This document shows, in pieces, positions 1 to 6,207 of a DNA stretch of 17,775 nt (position 1 is the first letter of the stretch; every line of letters begins with the position of its first letter). The translations under genes were made by a program, and so were the position numbers. The notes beneath the pieces are model-generated. The model was given only the letters and a program-made list of their open reading frames with translations, was not told the origin of the DNA and made no database searches. The DNA lies in contig DATEOR010000068.1 in assembly GCA_035273885.1 (NCBI GenBank), positions 1 to 17,775 of the forward strand, written 5' to 3'. The DNA is from DATEOR01 sp035273885 (GTDB taxonomy: Bacteria; Actinomycetota; Thermoleophilia; Gaiellales; Gaiellaceae).

Positions 1-615
1 ATTCCTGGGCGCGACCTCCCAGACCATCCCGCCGCCCGGCTCGACCTCGACCTTCGCGCCCTCGGGAACTTCGCCCCGAAGACGCTCGGCGAGCGCCCTG
101 GCGTCGTCCTCGTTCGCTGCCCCGGCGAGGAGAAACGTGTACCGGCGTACGACCGGAATCCCTTCCGATTCGAGCCGTTCCGCCAGGTCCTCGGTGTCCT
201 CATGGCTCCTGAGCTCGACGCGGACCTCCCACTGGGCGGCGCCGGTCTCCGCCGACTCGGCGGCCTCGCGCGCCTGGAAGCGCTCGTGCTCCGCGGCGAT
301 CTCGGCGGCGGTATCCGGAAGCGCGATCGAACCGTCCTTCCAGGCTTGCTCGACGGGATGCCAGCGCTCGAGCGCGGTCACGGCCGCGTGGCCTTCGTGC
401 TCGATCCGGGCGGATACCGTCCGCAAGACCTCCCGCGCGGGCTCCTCGGAATCGGAATAGAGATAGACGCGCGGGCCGTCGCGGCTCACAACCACGCGGT
501 CCCCGAGAGATGCTCGCTGCTCGCCCTCGAGATCGACCGCAGCCAGCCATTCGGCGAGCTGTGTGCCGTCGGACTCGTCGTCGAAGTCGATTGTGACCCG
601 CCAGTCGTCGGCCAT
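1..615 (-). CDS. Hypothetical acidic two-module protein, C-terminus off window
   Basis: This frame is open from an ATG at 613-615 to base 1 with no stop, giving 205 visible residues; the C-terminus lies outside the window. I do not recognise the family. The protein is very rich in Glu and Asp, with no signal peptide or membrane segment, so it is probably cytoplasmic. Two stretches resemble each other: residues about 5-24 begin WRVTIDFDDE and lead to an AEWL helix, and residues about 129-148 begin WEVRVELRSH and lead to an AERL helix. Both look like a beta strand followed by a helix, suggesting duplicated small alpha/beta (ferredoxin-like) modules. The codons are strongly G/C-ending, which supports real coding. 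A TAGGCT box lies 10 nt before the start. The gene diverges from the methyltransferase across only 36 bp. Confidence 0.7.
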   Translation of the reverse strand, partial: MADDWRVTIDFDDESDGTQLAEWLAAVDLEGEQRASLGDRVVVSRDGPRVYLYSDSEEPAREVLRTVSARIEHEGHAAVTALERWHPVEQAWKDGSIALPDTAAEIAAEHERFQAREAAESAETGAAQWEVRVELRSHEDTEDLAERLESEGIPVVRRYTFLLAGAANEDDARALAERLRGEVPEGAKVEVEPGGGMVWEVAPRN

Positions 616-625
616 CGCGGTCGGA

Positions 626-631
626 AGCCTA
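626..631 (-). promoter_or_regulatory. Putative -10 box TAGGCT of the hypothetical gene
   Basis: On the minus strand TAGGCT fits the actinobacterial TANNNT -10 pattern and ends 10 nt before the ATG at 615, leaving a leader of only a few bases. No convincing -35 hexamer is seen. Confidence 0.35.
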
Positions 632-639
632 ACGTTGTC

Positions 640-645
640 TACTCT
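640..645 (+). promoter_or_regulatory. Putative -10 box TACTCT of the methyltransferase gene
   Basis: TACTCT fits TANNNT and ends 6 nt before the ATG at 652, so the transcript would start at or next to the start codon. There is no Shine-Dalgarno sequence between it and the ATG, consistent with a leaderless mRNA. Confidence 0.4.
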
Positions 646-651
646 GCCGCG

Positions 652-1614
652 ATGCGCTGGGTCGCAAAGGCCATGTTCCAAAAGGGCTTGAGCGTCGTTC
701 CGAGAGCAGAACGCGTCAACTATTTCCTCCAGCGACATGTCGCAGGGACGTTGCCCACACCCGAGGCGCGTCTGCGACGAAAGTTCCGGCGAGCGCTTCA
801 GCATCTCGAGGCATACGAGCAGTATGGGCCTGACCGACCGCTCTCCGCTGGAACGTTCTACGAAGTCGGGGCCGGCTGGGACCTCGCAATTCCCCTCTCG
901 TTTTGGACCCTCGGCGTCGAACGCCAGATTCTCGTCGACGTGCGCCCGAACATCCGTCTTCCCCTTGTCGATGTCAGCATCGAAAGACTGAGCCGGCTCG
1001 GGCTCGAGCTGAGTCGGGAGACGGGTCGCACACTGCGGGCACCCGAGTCAGGGGGCGTGCAATCGGTCGCGGATCTGCAAGCGCGGTTCGGAATCACGTA
1101 CATCGCTCCGTGCGATGCTCGCAGCACGGCTCTGGACTCCGGCTCCGTCGACTTCATCTCCAGCACGGTGACGCTCGAGCACGTTCCAGCCGAGGATCTC
1201 ATTCCGCTCCTCCGCGAGTGCCACCGTCTTCTCAAGCCCGACGGAGTCCTGAGCGCGCTGATCGACCTGACGGATCACTTTTCCCATTCAGACAAATCGA
1301 TCGGCCCCTACAACTTCCTGCGCCACTCCGACGGTGTTTGGCGACTCGTGAACTCGAGCCTCCAGCATCAGAGCAGACTCAGGCGGCCCGACTATCTGGC
1401 CGCTTTCGAAGACGCGGGTTTCTCGGTCCTCTGGGAGAAGCCGCTGACGCCGAGCCGGCGCCAACTGGAAGGACTTCGGGCACTGAGACCGGCCGAGAGA
1501 TTCCGCGACTATCCACTCGATGAGCTCGCAGTTCAACGGATTCGAGTCGTCGCCCGGCCTCGCGAAAAGGGCTCACCACACGCTCTCGAAGAGGCCCAGC
1601 ACGTCGTCGGCTGA
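652..1614 (+). CDS. Class I SAM-dependent methyltransferase
   Basis: This is a 320-residue protein with a Rossmann-type methyltransferase core. Motif I is EVGAGWDLAI at about 71-80, followed by an acidic strand end (ILVDVRP, 93-99). VDFISSTVTLEHVP at about 166-179 and LRECHRLLKPDGVL at 187-200 are the usual Methyltransf_11-like motifs. The substrate cannot be named. I chose the ATG at 652 because it follows a TACTCT -10 box by 6 nt; the frame stays open upstream to 202, but that stretch is antisense to the divergent gene. A second ATG lies 7 codons downstream. The last 42 nt overlap the converging dehydrogenase gene. Codon use is less G/C-biased than in the neighbours (for example the stretch around 1275-1300), hinting at a different origin. 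Confidence 0.82.
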   Translation: MRWVAKAMFQKGLSVVPRAERVNYFLQRHVAGTLPTPEARLRRKFRRALQHLEAYEQYGPDRPLSAGTFYEVGAGWDLAIPLSFWTLGVERQILVDVRPNIRLPLVDVSIERLSRLGLELSRETGRTLRAPESGGVQSVADLQARFGITYIAPCDARSTALDSGSVDFISSTVTLEHVPAEDLIPLLRECHRLLKPDGVLSALIDLTDHFSHSDKSIGPYNFLRHSDGVWRLVNSSLQHQSRLRRPDYLAAFEDAGFSVLWEKPLTPSRRQLEGLRALRPAERFRDYPLDELAVQRIRVVARPREKGSPHALEEAQHVVG

Positions 1615-2547
1615 GGCCGGGCGCGGGTTCGCCTTGGCGCCGCCCCGCTCGGCGGCGGCCGCCGCGAGCTCGGGCAAGTCGTCCTGCGTGACCCCGAGGT
1701 GGCGAAGGAGCGAGAACCCCGAGAGGCGGGCGAGCTCCTCCGCGCGGCCGATCGGGTCGCTCGTCCGCATCGACTCGCCGAAGCGCTCGATCTCGGCGCC
1801 GGCGACCTCCAGATTGAAGCGGAGAGCCGGGGGCAGGCAGATCGCGTTCGCGGCTCCGTGGGCGATGCCGTAGCGCCCTCCGACGGCCTGGGCCATCGCG
1901 TGCCCGAGCCCGAGGCCCGCGCCGGCCAGCGCGGCGCCTGCGTGCATCGCACCTTCCAGGAGCGCCCGCCTCCCCTCCGGGTAGTGGCCGTCGGCGAGCA
2001 CGAGCGGAAGGTTGTCGGAGATGAGCGGAGCACCGGCGAGGGCCGCCGCGTCCGCTTCGTCGTTCCGTCCCTGGACATACAGCGCCTCGGCGCAGTGGGC
2101 GAGCGCGTTCAGCGCCGTCCCACCCGTCTCGGCAGGCGGCAGGTCGTACGTGAGCTCGGGGTCGTAGACGATGCCCTCAACGCGCGCGCCGACGCCCCCA
2201 CCCTTGACGCGGCGGGCCTCGTCGCGGATGCCGAAGCCGCGCGTCCACTCGGCCCCGGAGTACGTGGTGGGAACCGACACGACCGGCAGCTCCGTGGCCG
2301 CCGAGACCGCCTTGGCCGTGTCTATCGCGCTGCCGCCGCCCACCGCGAGGAGGCCGTCGGCATCCTCGGCCGCGGCGGTCGCCTCCGCGACCGACTCGGG
2401 AGAGCCGTGCGACTGAACGCCATAGAAAGCGTTGGCCGCCGGAACCTCCAGCGCGCGCCAGCGCTCGGTCGTGACGAGGAGAGGCCGCTCGGAGCCGACG
2501 TCGGCGAGGACCGAGGGCAGCGCGTCGAGACCCCAGCGGACGATCAC
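1573..2547 (-). CDS. Maleylacetate reductase-like iron-type alcohol dehydrogenase
   Basis: This is a 324-residue dehydroquinate synthase-like protein. The NAD(P)-binding glycine motif GGGSAIDTAKAV lies at about 70-81. TALNALAHCAEALY (144-157) and the GHAMAQAVGGRYGIAHGAANA region (215-235) correspond to the metal-site regions of iron alcohol dehydrogenases. In that family the first ligand is normally Asp in a DxxxH motif; here it is Asn147 with His151, a pattern I associate with maleylacetate reductases. The equivalent of the second His of the HxxxH motif is Gln220. Maleylacetate reductases reduce maleylacetate to 3-oxoadipate in hydroxyquinol and chloroaromatic breakdown, but no ring-cleavage gene is visible, so the substrate is uncertain. 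The GTG start overlaps the lysR stop by 4 nt (GTGA), indicating translational coupling. It is slightly shorter than usual family members. Confidence 0.78.
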   Translation of the reverse strand: MIVRWGLDALPSVLADVGSERPLLVTTERWRALEVPAANAFYGVQSHGSPESVAEATAAAEDADGLLAVGGGSAIDTAKAVSAATELPVVSVPTTYSGAEWTRGFGIRDEARRVKGGGVGARVEGIVYDPELTYDLPPAETGGTALNALAHCAEALYVQGRNDEADAAALAGAPLISDNLPLVLADGHYPEGRRALLEGAMHAGAALAGAGLGLGHAMAQAVGGRYGIAHGAANAICLPPALRFNLEVAGAEIERFGESMRTSDPIGRAEELARLSGFSLLRHLGVTQDDLPELAAAAAERGGAKANPRPASADDVLGLFESVW

Positions 2548-3434
2548 GAGGTCTTTCCGCGCGCGAACTCGAGAAAGACCGCGGCCGCGCGGGTGGGAGG
2601 CCGGCCTTTCGCACGCACGACGTAGATCTGCCTCGCGGGCTCGATGCCCGCGACCCGCGCCATGCCGAGCGTGCCCGCGGCGAGCTCGCCCTCGATTGCC
2701 GTGCGCGAGATGAACGTGACTCCGAAGCCTGCTGCGACCGCGCTCTTCACGGACTCCTGCAGTCCGAGCTCCAGCTTCGGCTCGAGCTCGCGCACGCGCA
2801 GACCCGCACGGCGGAGCTCCTCGTCGACAACCTGCCGGACTCCGGCGCCCTCCTGCATGGCGATGACGGTCTCCTCACGCAGGTCGTCCACGGAGACCGA
2901 TCCTCCCGCAGTGCGATGGCCGGGCGGCACGGCGAGGACGATCTCGTCACGGACGAGCGGCTCGAACTCGAGCGAGCGGTTCCGCCGCAGCGCGCCCACG
3001 ACGCCGAGCTCGAGCTCTCGCAGCGCCACCTTCTCGCTCACGGTCTGCGTGTCCCAGATGGAGAGTGAGACGTGGAGCTCGGGATGCTCCTGCTGGAACT
3101 CGCAGAGGAGGAGCGGGACGAGATGGGCGCCCGGGCCCGTCGAGGCGCCGATCGCGAGCGTGCCCTGGAGCTCGCCGCTGTCGGCGGCGACTTCGTCGTA
3201 GAGCTGCTTCTCGAGAGCGAGCATGCGCTGCGCGCTCCGGTAGAGCCGAAGGCCCGCCTCCGTCGGCTCGACGCGGCGGCCCGAGCGGTCGAGCAGCGTC
3301 TGCCCGAGGCGTTCCTCGAGCGCTCGCACCTGGAGGCTGACAGCCGGCTGCGTGACGCCGAGCTTCTCCGCAGCCTGTGAAAAGCTGCTCTTCTCGACGA
3401 CCGCACAGAAAGCCGCAAGCTGACGGGTATCCAT
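2544..3434 (-). CDS. LysR-family transcriptional regulator
   Basis: This is a 296-residue LysR-type regulator. The N-terminal winged helix-turn-helix (MDTRQLAAF, then FSQAAEKLGVTQPAVS and LEERLGQTLLDR) covers about residues 1-60. It is followed by a linker helix and a periplasmic-binding-like effector domain starting near GTLAIGAS (about 92 onward). I place the start at the ATG at 3434, not the in-frame ATG two codons upstream at 3440. A CATAAT -10 box ends 8 nt before 3434, matching the spacing at the asnB start. The stop codon overlaps the GTG of the reductase gene, so regulator and enzyme form one unit, unlike the usual divergent LysR arrangement. The effector is unknown but is likely the substrate of the downstream enzyme or a related aromatic compound. 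Confidence 0.88.
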   Translation of the reverse strand: MDTRQLAAFCAVVEKSSFSQAAEKLGVTQPAVSLQVRALEERLGQTLLDRSGRRVEPTEAGLRLYRSAQRMLALEKQLYDEVAADSGELQGTLAIGASTGPGAHLVPLLLCEFQQEHPELHVSLSIWDTQTVSEKVALRELELGVVGALRRNRSLEFEPLVRDEIVLAVPPGHRTAGGSVSVDDLREETVIAMQEGAGVRQVVDEELRRAGLRVRELEPKLELGLQESVKSAVAAGFGVTFISRTAIEGELAAGTLGMARVAGIEPARQIYVVRAKGRPPTRAAAVFLEFARGKTS

Positions 3435-3448
3435 AAGCATTCATTATG
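3432..3448. promoter_or_regulatory. Putative LysR operator, CATAA-N7-TTATG
   Basis: A perfect 5-bp inverted repeat with 7-nt spacing, containing T-N11-A (T3434, A3446), matches the known LysR-type box shape. It covers both the lysR start codon and its -10 box, which predicts autorepression. It also lies 14 bp before the divergent phosphoglycosyl transferase start. Confidence 0.5.
3443..3448 (-). promoter_or_regulatory. Putative -10 box CATAAT of lysR
   Basis: On the minus strand CATAAT ends 8 nt before the ATG at 3434, with no Shine-Dalgarno sequence in between. This points to a leaderless transcript starting near the ATG. The box lies inside the putative LysR operator. Confidence 0.45.
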
Positions 3449-3462
3449 CAGCGACTAAGCCG

Positions 3463-4158
3463 ATGACGCTCTCGCCGGAGACCAAGTCGCTCGCCGAGCG
3501 CTATGCGCGCCTGTCCAGGGAAGGCACCGACGGGCGCGGGGTCGATGCCGCCCTGCGCGCGCTCGACGTCCTCATCTCGGCGACGGTGCTTCTCATCGCG
3601 CTCCCGATCCTCGTCCTCGTCACGATCGTCTTCCTCGCCACCTCGGGAAGGCCGCTCTTCTACCGCGGCCTGCGCGTCGGGCGGCACGGGCGCATCTTCC
3701 ACATGTTCAAGTTTCGGACGCTCAAGCGCGACGCCGAGTCACGGCTCGGCCCGTACTATGGGCAGGAGCTCTCGATCCGCACCGCCGCCGAGGTCACGAG
3801 GCTCGGGCGCTGGCTCCGCGCGTCACAGCTGGACGAGATGCCGCAGCTCTGGAACGTCCTCCGCGGCGACATGTCCATCGTCGGGCCGCGCCCGATCCGG
3901 CCGACCTTCTTCGAGGAGCTCGCGCAGGAGATCCCGCAGTACTGGCAGCGCCTCGTCGTCCGGCCGGGCCTCACGGGGCTCGCGCAGACGCGCATGGGGC
4001 GCGAGGAGTCGTGGGCAGAGAAGCTGGCGCACGACCTCGAGTACATCGCCGACCGCTCCGTGGGTCTCTATCTGCGCGTGGTCGTGTCCACGGCCTGGCG
4101 AGTGATCAAGCAGTCCGCCGCGGCCGTGTGGGGGCTCCTGCGCGGAGGCCGTCACTAG
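3463..4158 (+). CDS. Membrane phosphoglycosyl transferase (bacterial sugar transferase)
   Basis: This is a 231-residue small (PglC-type) phosphoglycosyl transferase. The family moves a sugar-1-phosphate from a nucleotide sugar to undecaprenyl phosphate at the cytoplasmic membrane face, the first step of lipid-linked glycan assembly. One hydrophobic, probably re-entrant helix spans about 33-60 and includes a proline (ALPIL). The core follows with MFKFRTLKRDAE (81-92), the catalytic Asp124-Glu125 pair in QLDEMPQ, GDMSIVGPRP (135-144) and VRPGLTGLAQ (166-175). The length is normal for the short form lacking the N-terminal CoA-binding-like domain. It starts 28 bp from the divergent lysR start. 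Its TAG stop codon doubles as the start of the asnB -10 box. The sugar is unknown; the dehydratase and aminotransferase further along suggest an amino-dideoxy sugar. Confidence 0.88.
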   Translation: MTLSPETKSLAERYARLSREGTDGRGVDAALRALDVLISATVLLIALPILVLVTIVFLATSGRPLFYRGLRVGRHGRIFHMFKFRTLKRDAESRLGPYYGQELSIRTAAEVTRLGRWLRASQLDEMPQLWNVLRGDMSIVGPRPIRPTFFEELAQEIPQYWQRLVVRPGLTGLAQTRMGREESWAEKLAHDLEYIADRSVGLYLRVVVSTAWRVIKQSAAAVWGLLRGGRH

Positions 4159-4161
4159 ACT
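4156..4161 (+). promoter_or_regulatory. Putative -10 box TAGACT of asnB, sharing the upstream TAG stop
   Basis: TAGACT fits TANNNT and ends 8 nt before the asnB ATG. Its first three bases are the stop codon of the phosphoglycosyl transferase. A G-run just before the ATG is too close (2 nt) for a normal Shine-Dalgarno contact, so a leaderless start is favoured. Confidence 0.45.
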
Positions 4162-4169
4162 CAGGGGCC

Positions 4170-6038
4170 ATGTGCGGGATCTGCGGACTCGCCTCGCTCG
4201 ACGGAAGCCCCGTCGACGCGGGGCCGCTCGAGGCGATGAACGAGACGCTGCGGCACCGCGGCCCCGACGCCGGGGGCTCGCTGGTCGACGGCCCGGTGGC
4301 CCTCGGATCGCGCAGGCTCTCGATCATCGACATCGCAGGCGGAGACCAGCCGATCGGAAACGAGGACGGCTCGATCCAGGTCGTCCAGAACGGCGAGATC
4401 TACAACCACCTCGATCTCCGCGCGACGCTCGAACGGCGAGGGCACCGTTTCCGCACGGCGAGCGACACCGAGGTGCACGTCCATCTCTACGAGGAATACG
4501 GGCCCCACTACGTCCGCGAGCTGCGCGGGATGTTCGCCGTCGCGGTCTGGGACTCCAAGCGACGCCGACTCGTGCTCGCGCGCGACCAGTTCGGCATCAA
4601 GCCGCTCTACTACTCGTCCGAGGGCGGCACACTTGCCTTCGCGTCCGAGCTGAAGGCGCTCCCGCGAGGGGAGGTCGATCTCGACGCGCTCGAGGCGTTC
4701 CTCGCGTTCAACTCGATCCCGGCGCCGCGCTCGATTTGGCAGGGGACGAAGAAACTTCCGGCCGGCCATGTGCTCGTCTGGAACGGCGAGGGCGAGCCCA
4801 CGCTGGAGCGTTATGCCCGCCCCGCGCCCGCCGACGAAGTGCGCACGGAGGACGAGAACGAGCTGGCCGAGGAGCTCCGCGCGCGGCTTCGCGACTCGGT
4901 CCGCGCCCATATGCTCGCGGACGTGCCCGTCGGCATCCTTCTTTCGGGCGGGGTCGACTCGGGGGCGCTCGCGGCGCTGGCCGCGCTCGAGAGCGGTGAG
5001 CGGGTGCAGACGTTCTCGATCGGGTTCGACGAGGGATCCTTCGACGAGCTCGCCGACGCGCGCAAGGTGGCCGAGCGCTACGACACCGACCACCACGAGC
5101 TCGTCGTGCGGCCGGACGCCGCCGAGCTCCTGCCCAAGCTTGCCGAGGCCTTCGACGAGCCGTTCGCAGACTCGTCCGCGCTTCCCACGTACCTCGTCTC
5201 CGAGCTCGCCGCCCGAGACGTGAAGGTGGCCCTTTCCGGCGAGGGGGGCGACGAGCTCTTCGGCGGCTACTACACCTACGTCGCCGACCTGCTCGCGCCC
5301 AAGATCGGGCCGCTGGCCGCAGCCGCGCGCCCGCTCGTCGAGCGCCTGCCCAGCTCCTCGGCCAAAGCGAGCCTCGACTACCGGGCGAAGCGCTTCGTGC
5401 GGGCTGCGCACCTGCCTCCGCTCGAGCGCCACCACGGCTGGAAAGAGATCTTCTCGTCCGACGCCCGCACCGCCCTCCTCGAGCCCGACCGGCGCGGTAG
5501 CACCGATCCGCTGGACGTCTACCGGGCCAGGTACGCCGAGACCGAAGGCGCCGAGGAGCTCGCGCGCCTGCAGGACGTCGACATGGGGATCTACCTCGTC
5601 GACGACCTGCTGGTGAAGACCGACCGCGCGAGCATGGCTCACTCTCTCGAGGCGCGCGTCCCCTACCTCGACCCCGTGGTCGCCACGCTCGCGCTCGCCC
5701 TCCCGACCCGCCTCAAGGTGCGCGGCTTCTCGAAGAAGCGCCTGCTGCGGAAAGCTGTCGCGCCGCTCCTTCCCGACTCGGTCGTCTCGGGACGCAAGCG
5801 CGGCTTCTCCATACCCGCCGCGGCCTGGCTCCGGGGCCCGCTCGTCCCGTTCGCCCGCGAGGTGCTCTCGGAGGAGACGCTGCGCCGCCAGGGGTTCTTC
5901 CAGCCGGAGGCGGTGAGCCGCCTGCTCGAAGACCACGTGGCCGGACGGGAGGATCTCTCACGCCAGCTCTGGGGCCTCCTCACCTTCACGCTCTGGCACG
6001 AGCAGGTCGCCGCGAAGCCCGCGGCCGTCGCAGCGTGA
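4170..6038 (+). CDS. asnB: Asparagine synthetase B-type glutamine amidotransferase
   Basis: This is a 622-residue two-domain enzyme. The class II (Ntn) glutaminase domain occupies about residues 2-190, with nucleophile Cys2 exposed after Met removal (MCGICG), RHRGPD at 28-33 and NGEIYNH at 74-80. The synthetase domain has the PP-loop LSGGVDSG at 258-265 and SGEGGDELFGGY at 356-367, which bind ATP and the acceptor carboxylate. The start is fixed because Cys2 must follow the initiator Met. Family members make asparagine or, inside polysaccharide clusters, amidate sugar carboxylates or peptide acceptors; its position between a phosphoglycosyl transferase and DUF354 makes glycan amidation plausible, though ordinary asparagine synthesis cannot be excluded. 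No residue defect is visible. The next gene is 169 nt away, separated by a structured repeat. Confidence 0.9.
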   Translation: MCGICGLASLDGSPVDAGPLEAMNETLRHRGPDAGGSLVDGPVALGSRRLSIIDIAGGDQPIGNEDGSIQVVQNGEIYNHLDLRATLERRGHRFRTASDTEVHVHLYEEYGPHYVRELRGMFAVAVWDSKRRRLVLARDQFGIKPLYYSSEGGTLAFASELKALPRGEVDLDALEAFLAFNSIPAPRSIWQGTKKLPAGHVLVWNGEGEPTLERYARPAPADEVRTEDENELAEELRARLRDSVRAHMLADVPVGILLSGGVDSGALAALAALESGERVQTFSIGFDEGSFDELADARKVAERYDTDHHELVVRPDAAELLPKLAEAFDEPFADSSALPTYLVSELAARDVKVALSGEGGDELFGGYYTYVADLLAPKIGPLAAAARPLVERLPSSSAKASLDYRAKRFVRAAHLPPLERHHGWKEIFSSDARTALLEPDRRGSTDPLDVYRARYAETEGAEELARLQDVDMGIYLVDDLLVKTDRASMAHSLEARVPYLDPVVATLALALPTRLKVRGFSKKRLLRKAVAPLLPDSVVSGRKRGFSIPAAAWLRGPLVPFAREVLSEETLRRQGFFQPEAVSRLLEDHVAGREDLSRQLWGLLTFTLWHEQVAAKPAAVAA

Positions 6039-6060
6039 GCTCGCTCACGGTCTCCGGAGC

Positions 6061-6206
6061 TCGCTGGCAAGGGAGACAAGCGAGCGGCGCGCAGGACAGT
6101 GCGGCCCGGCACGGCCAAGCGCCGCGAGCGCGGTATCGTGCCGCCAGCGGGCTAAGCCCGCGGCGGAGCCCGGCTTCGCCGGGGAAGAGCCAAGGGCGGC
6201 GGAGGC
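6061..6206 (+). repeat. Structured intergenic repeat, copy A
   Basis: This element fills most of the 169-nt gap between asnB and the DUF354 gene and matches 15257-15397. The first block (6062-6085) is 23/24 identical to 15258-15281; a second (6121-6149) is 25/29 identical to 15314-15342. Arms CGCTGGC (6062) and GCCAGCG (6143) can pair across the first 88 nt. Inside lies hairpin GTGC/GCAC (6099-6112). Downstream are GCGGGC-TAA-GCCCGC (6147-6161) and CCCGGC-TTC-GCCGGG (6169-6183). There is no T-run after the last hairpin, so it is not a simple terminator. I do not recognise the family. Confidence 0.75.
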
Positions 6207-6207
6207 C

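Noticed and set aside
202..651. Upstream extension of the methyltransferase frame
   Set aside because: It is antisense to the divergent acidic gene, whose codons fit the genome bias much better, and the ATG at 652 has a fitting -10 box.
4011..4169. Upstream extension of the asnB frame
   Set aside because: Cys2 of the glutaminase domain must follow the initiator Met at 4170, and the extension overlaps the phosphoglycosyl transferase out of frame.
4161..5936. 591-codon minus-strand open frame opposite asnB
   Set aside because: The plus strand carries full AsnB motifs; the antisense frame has no recognisable domain.
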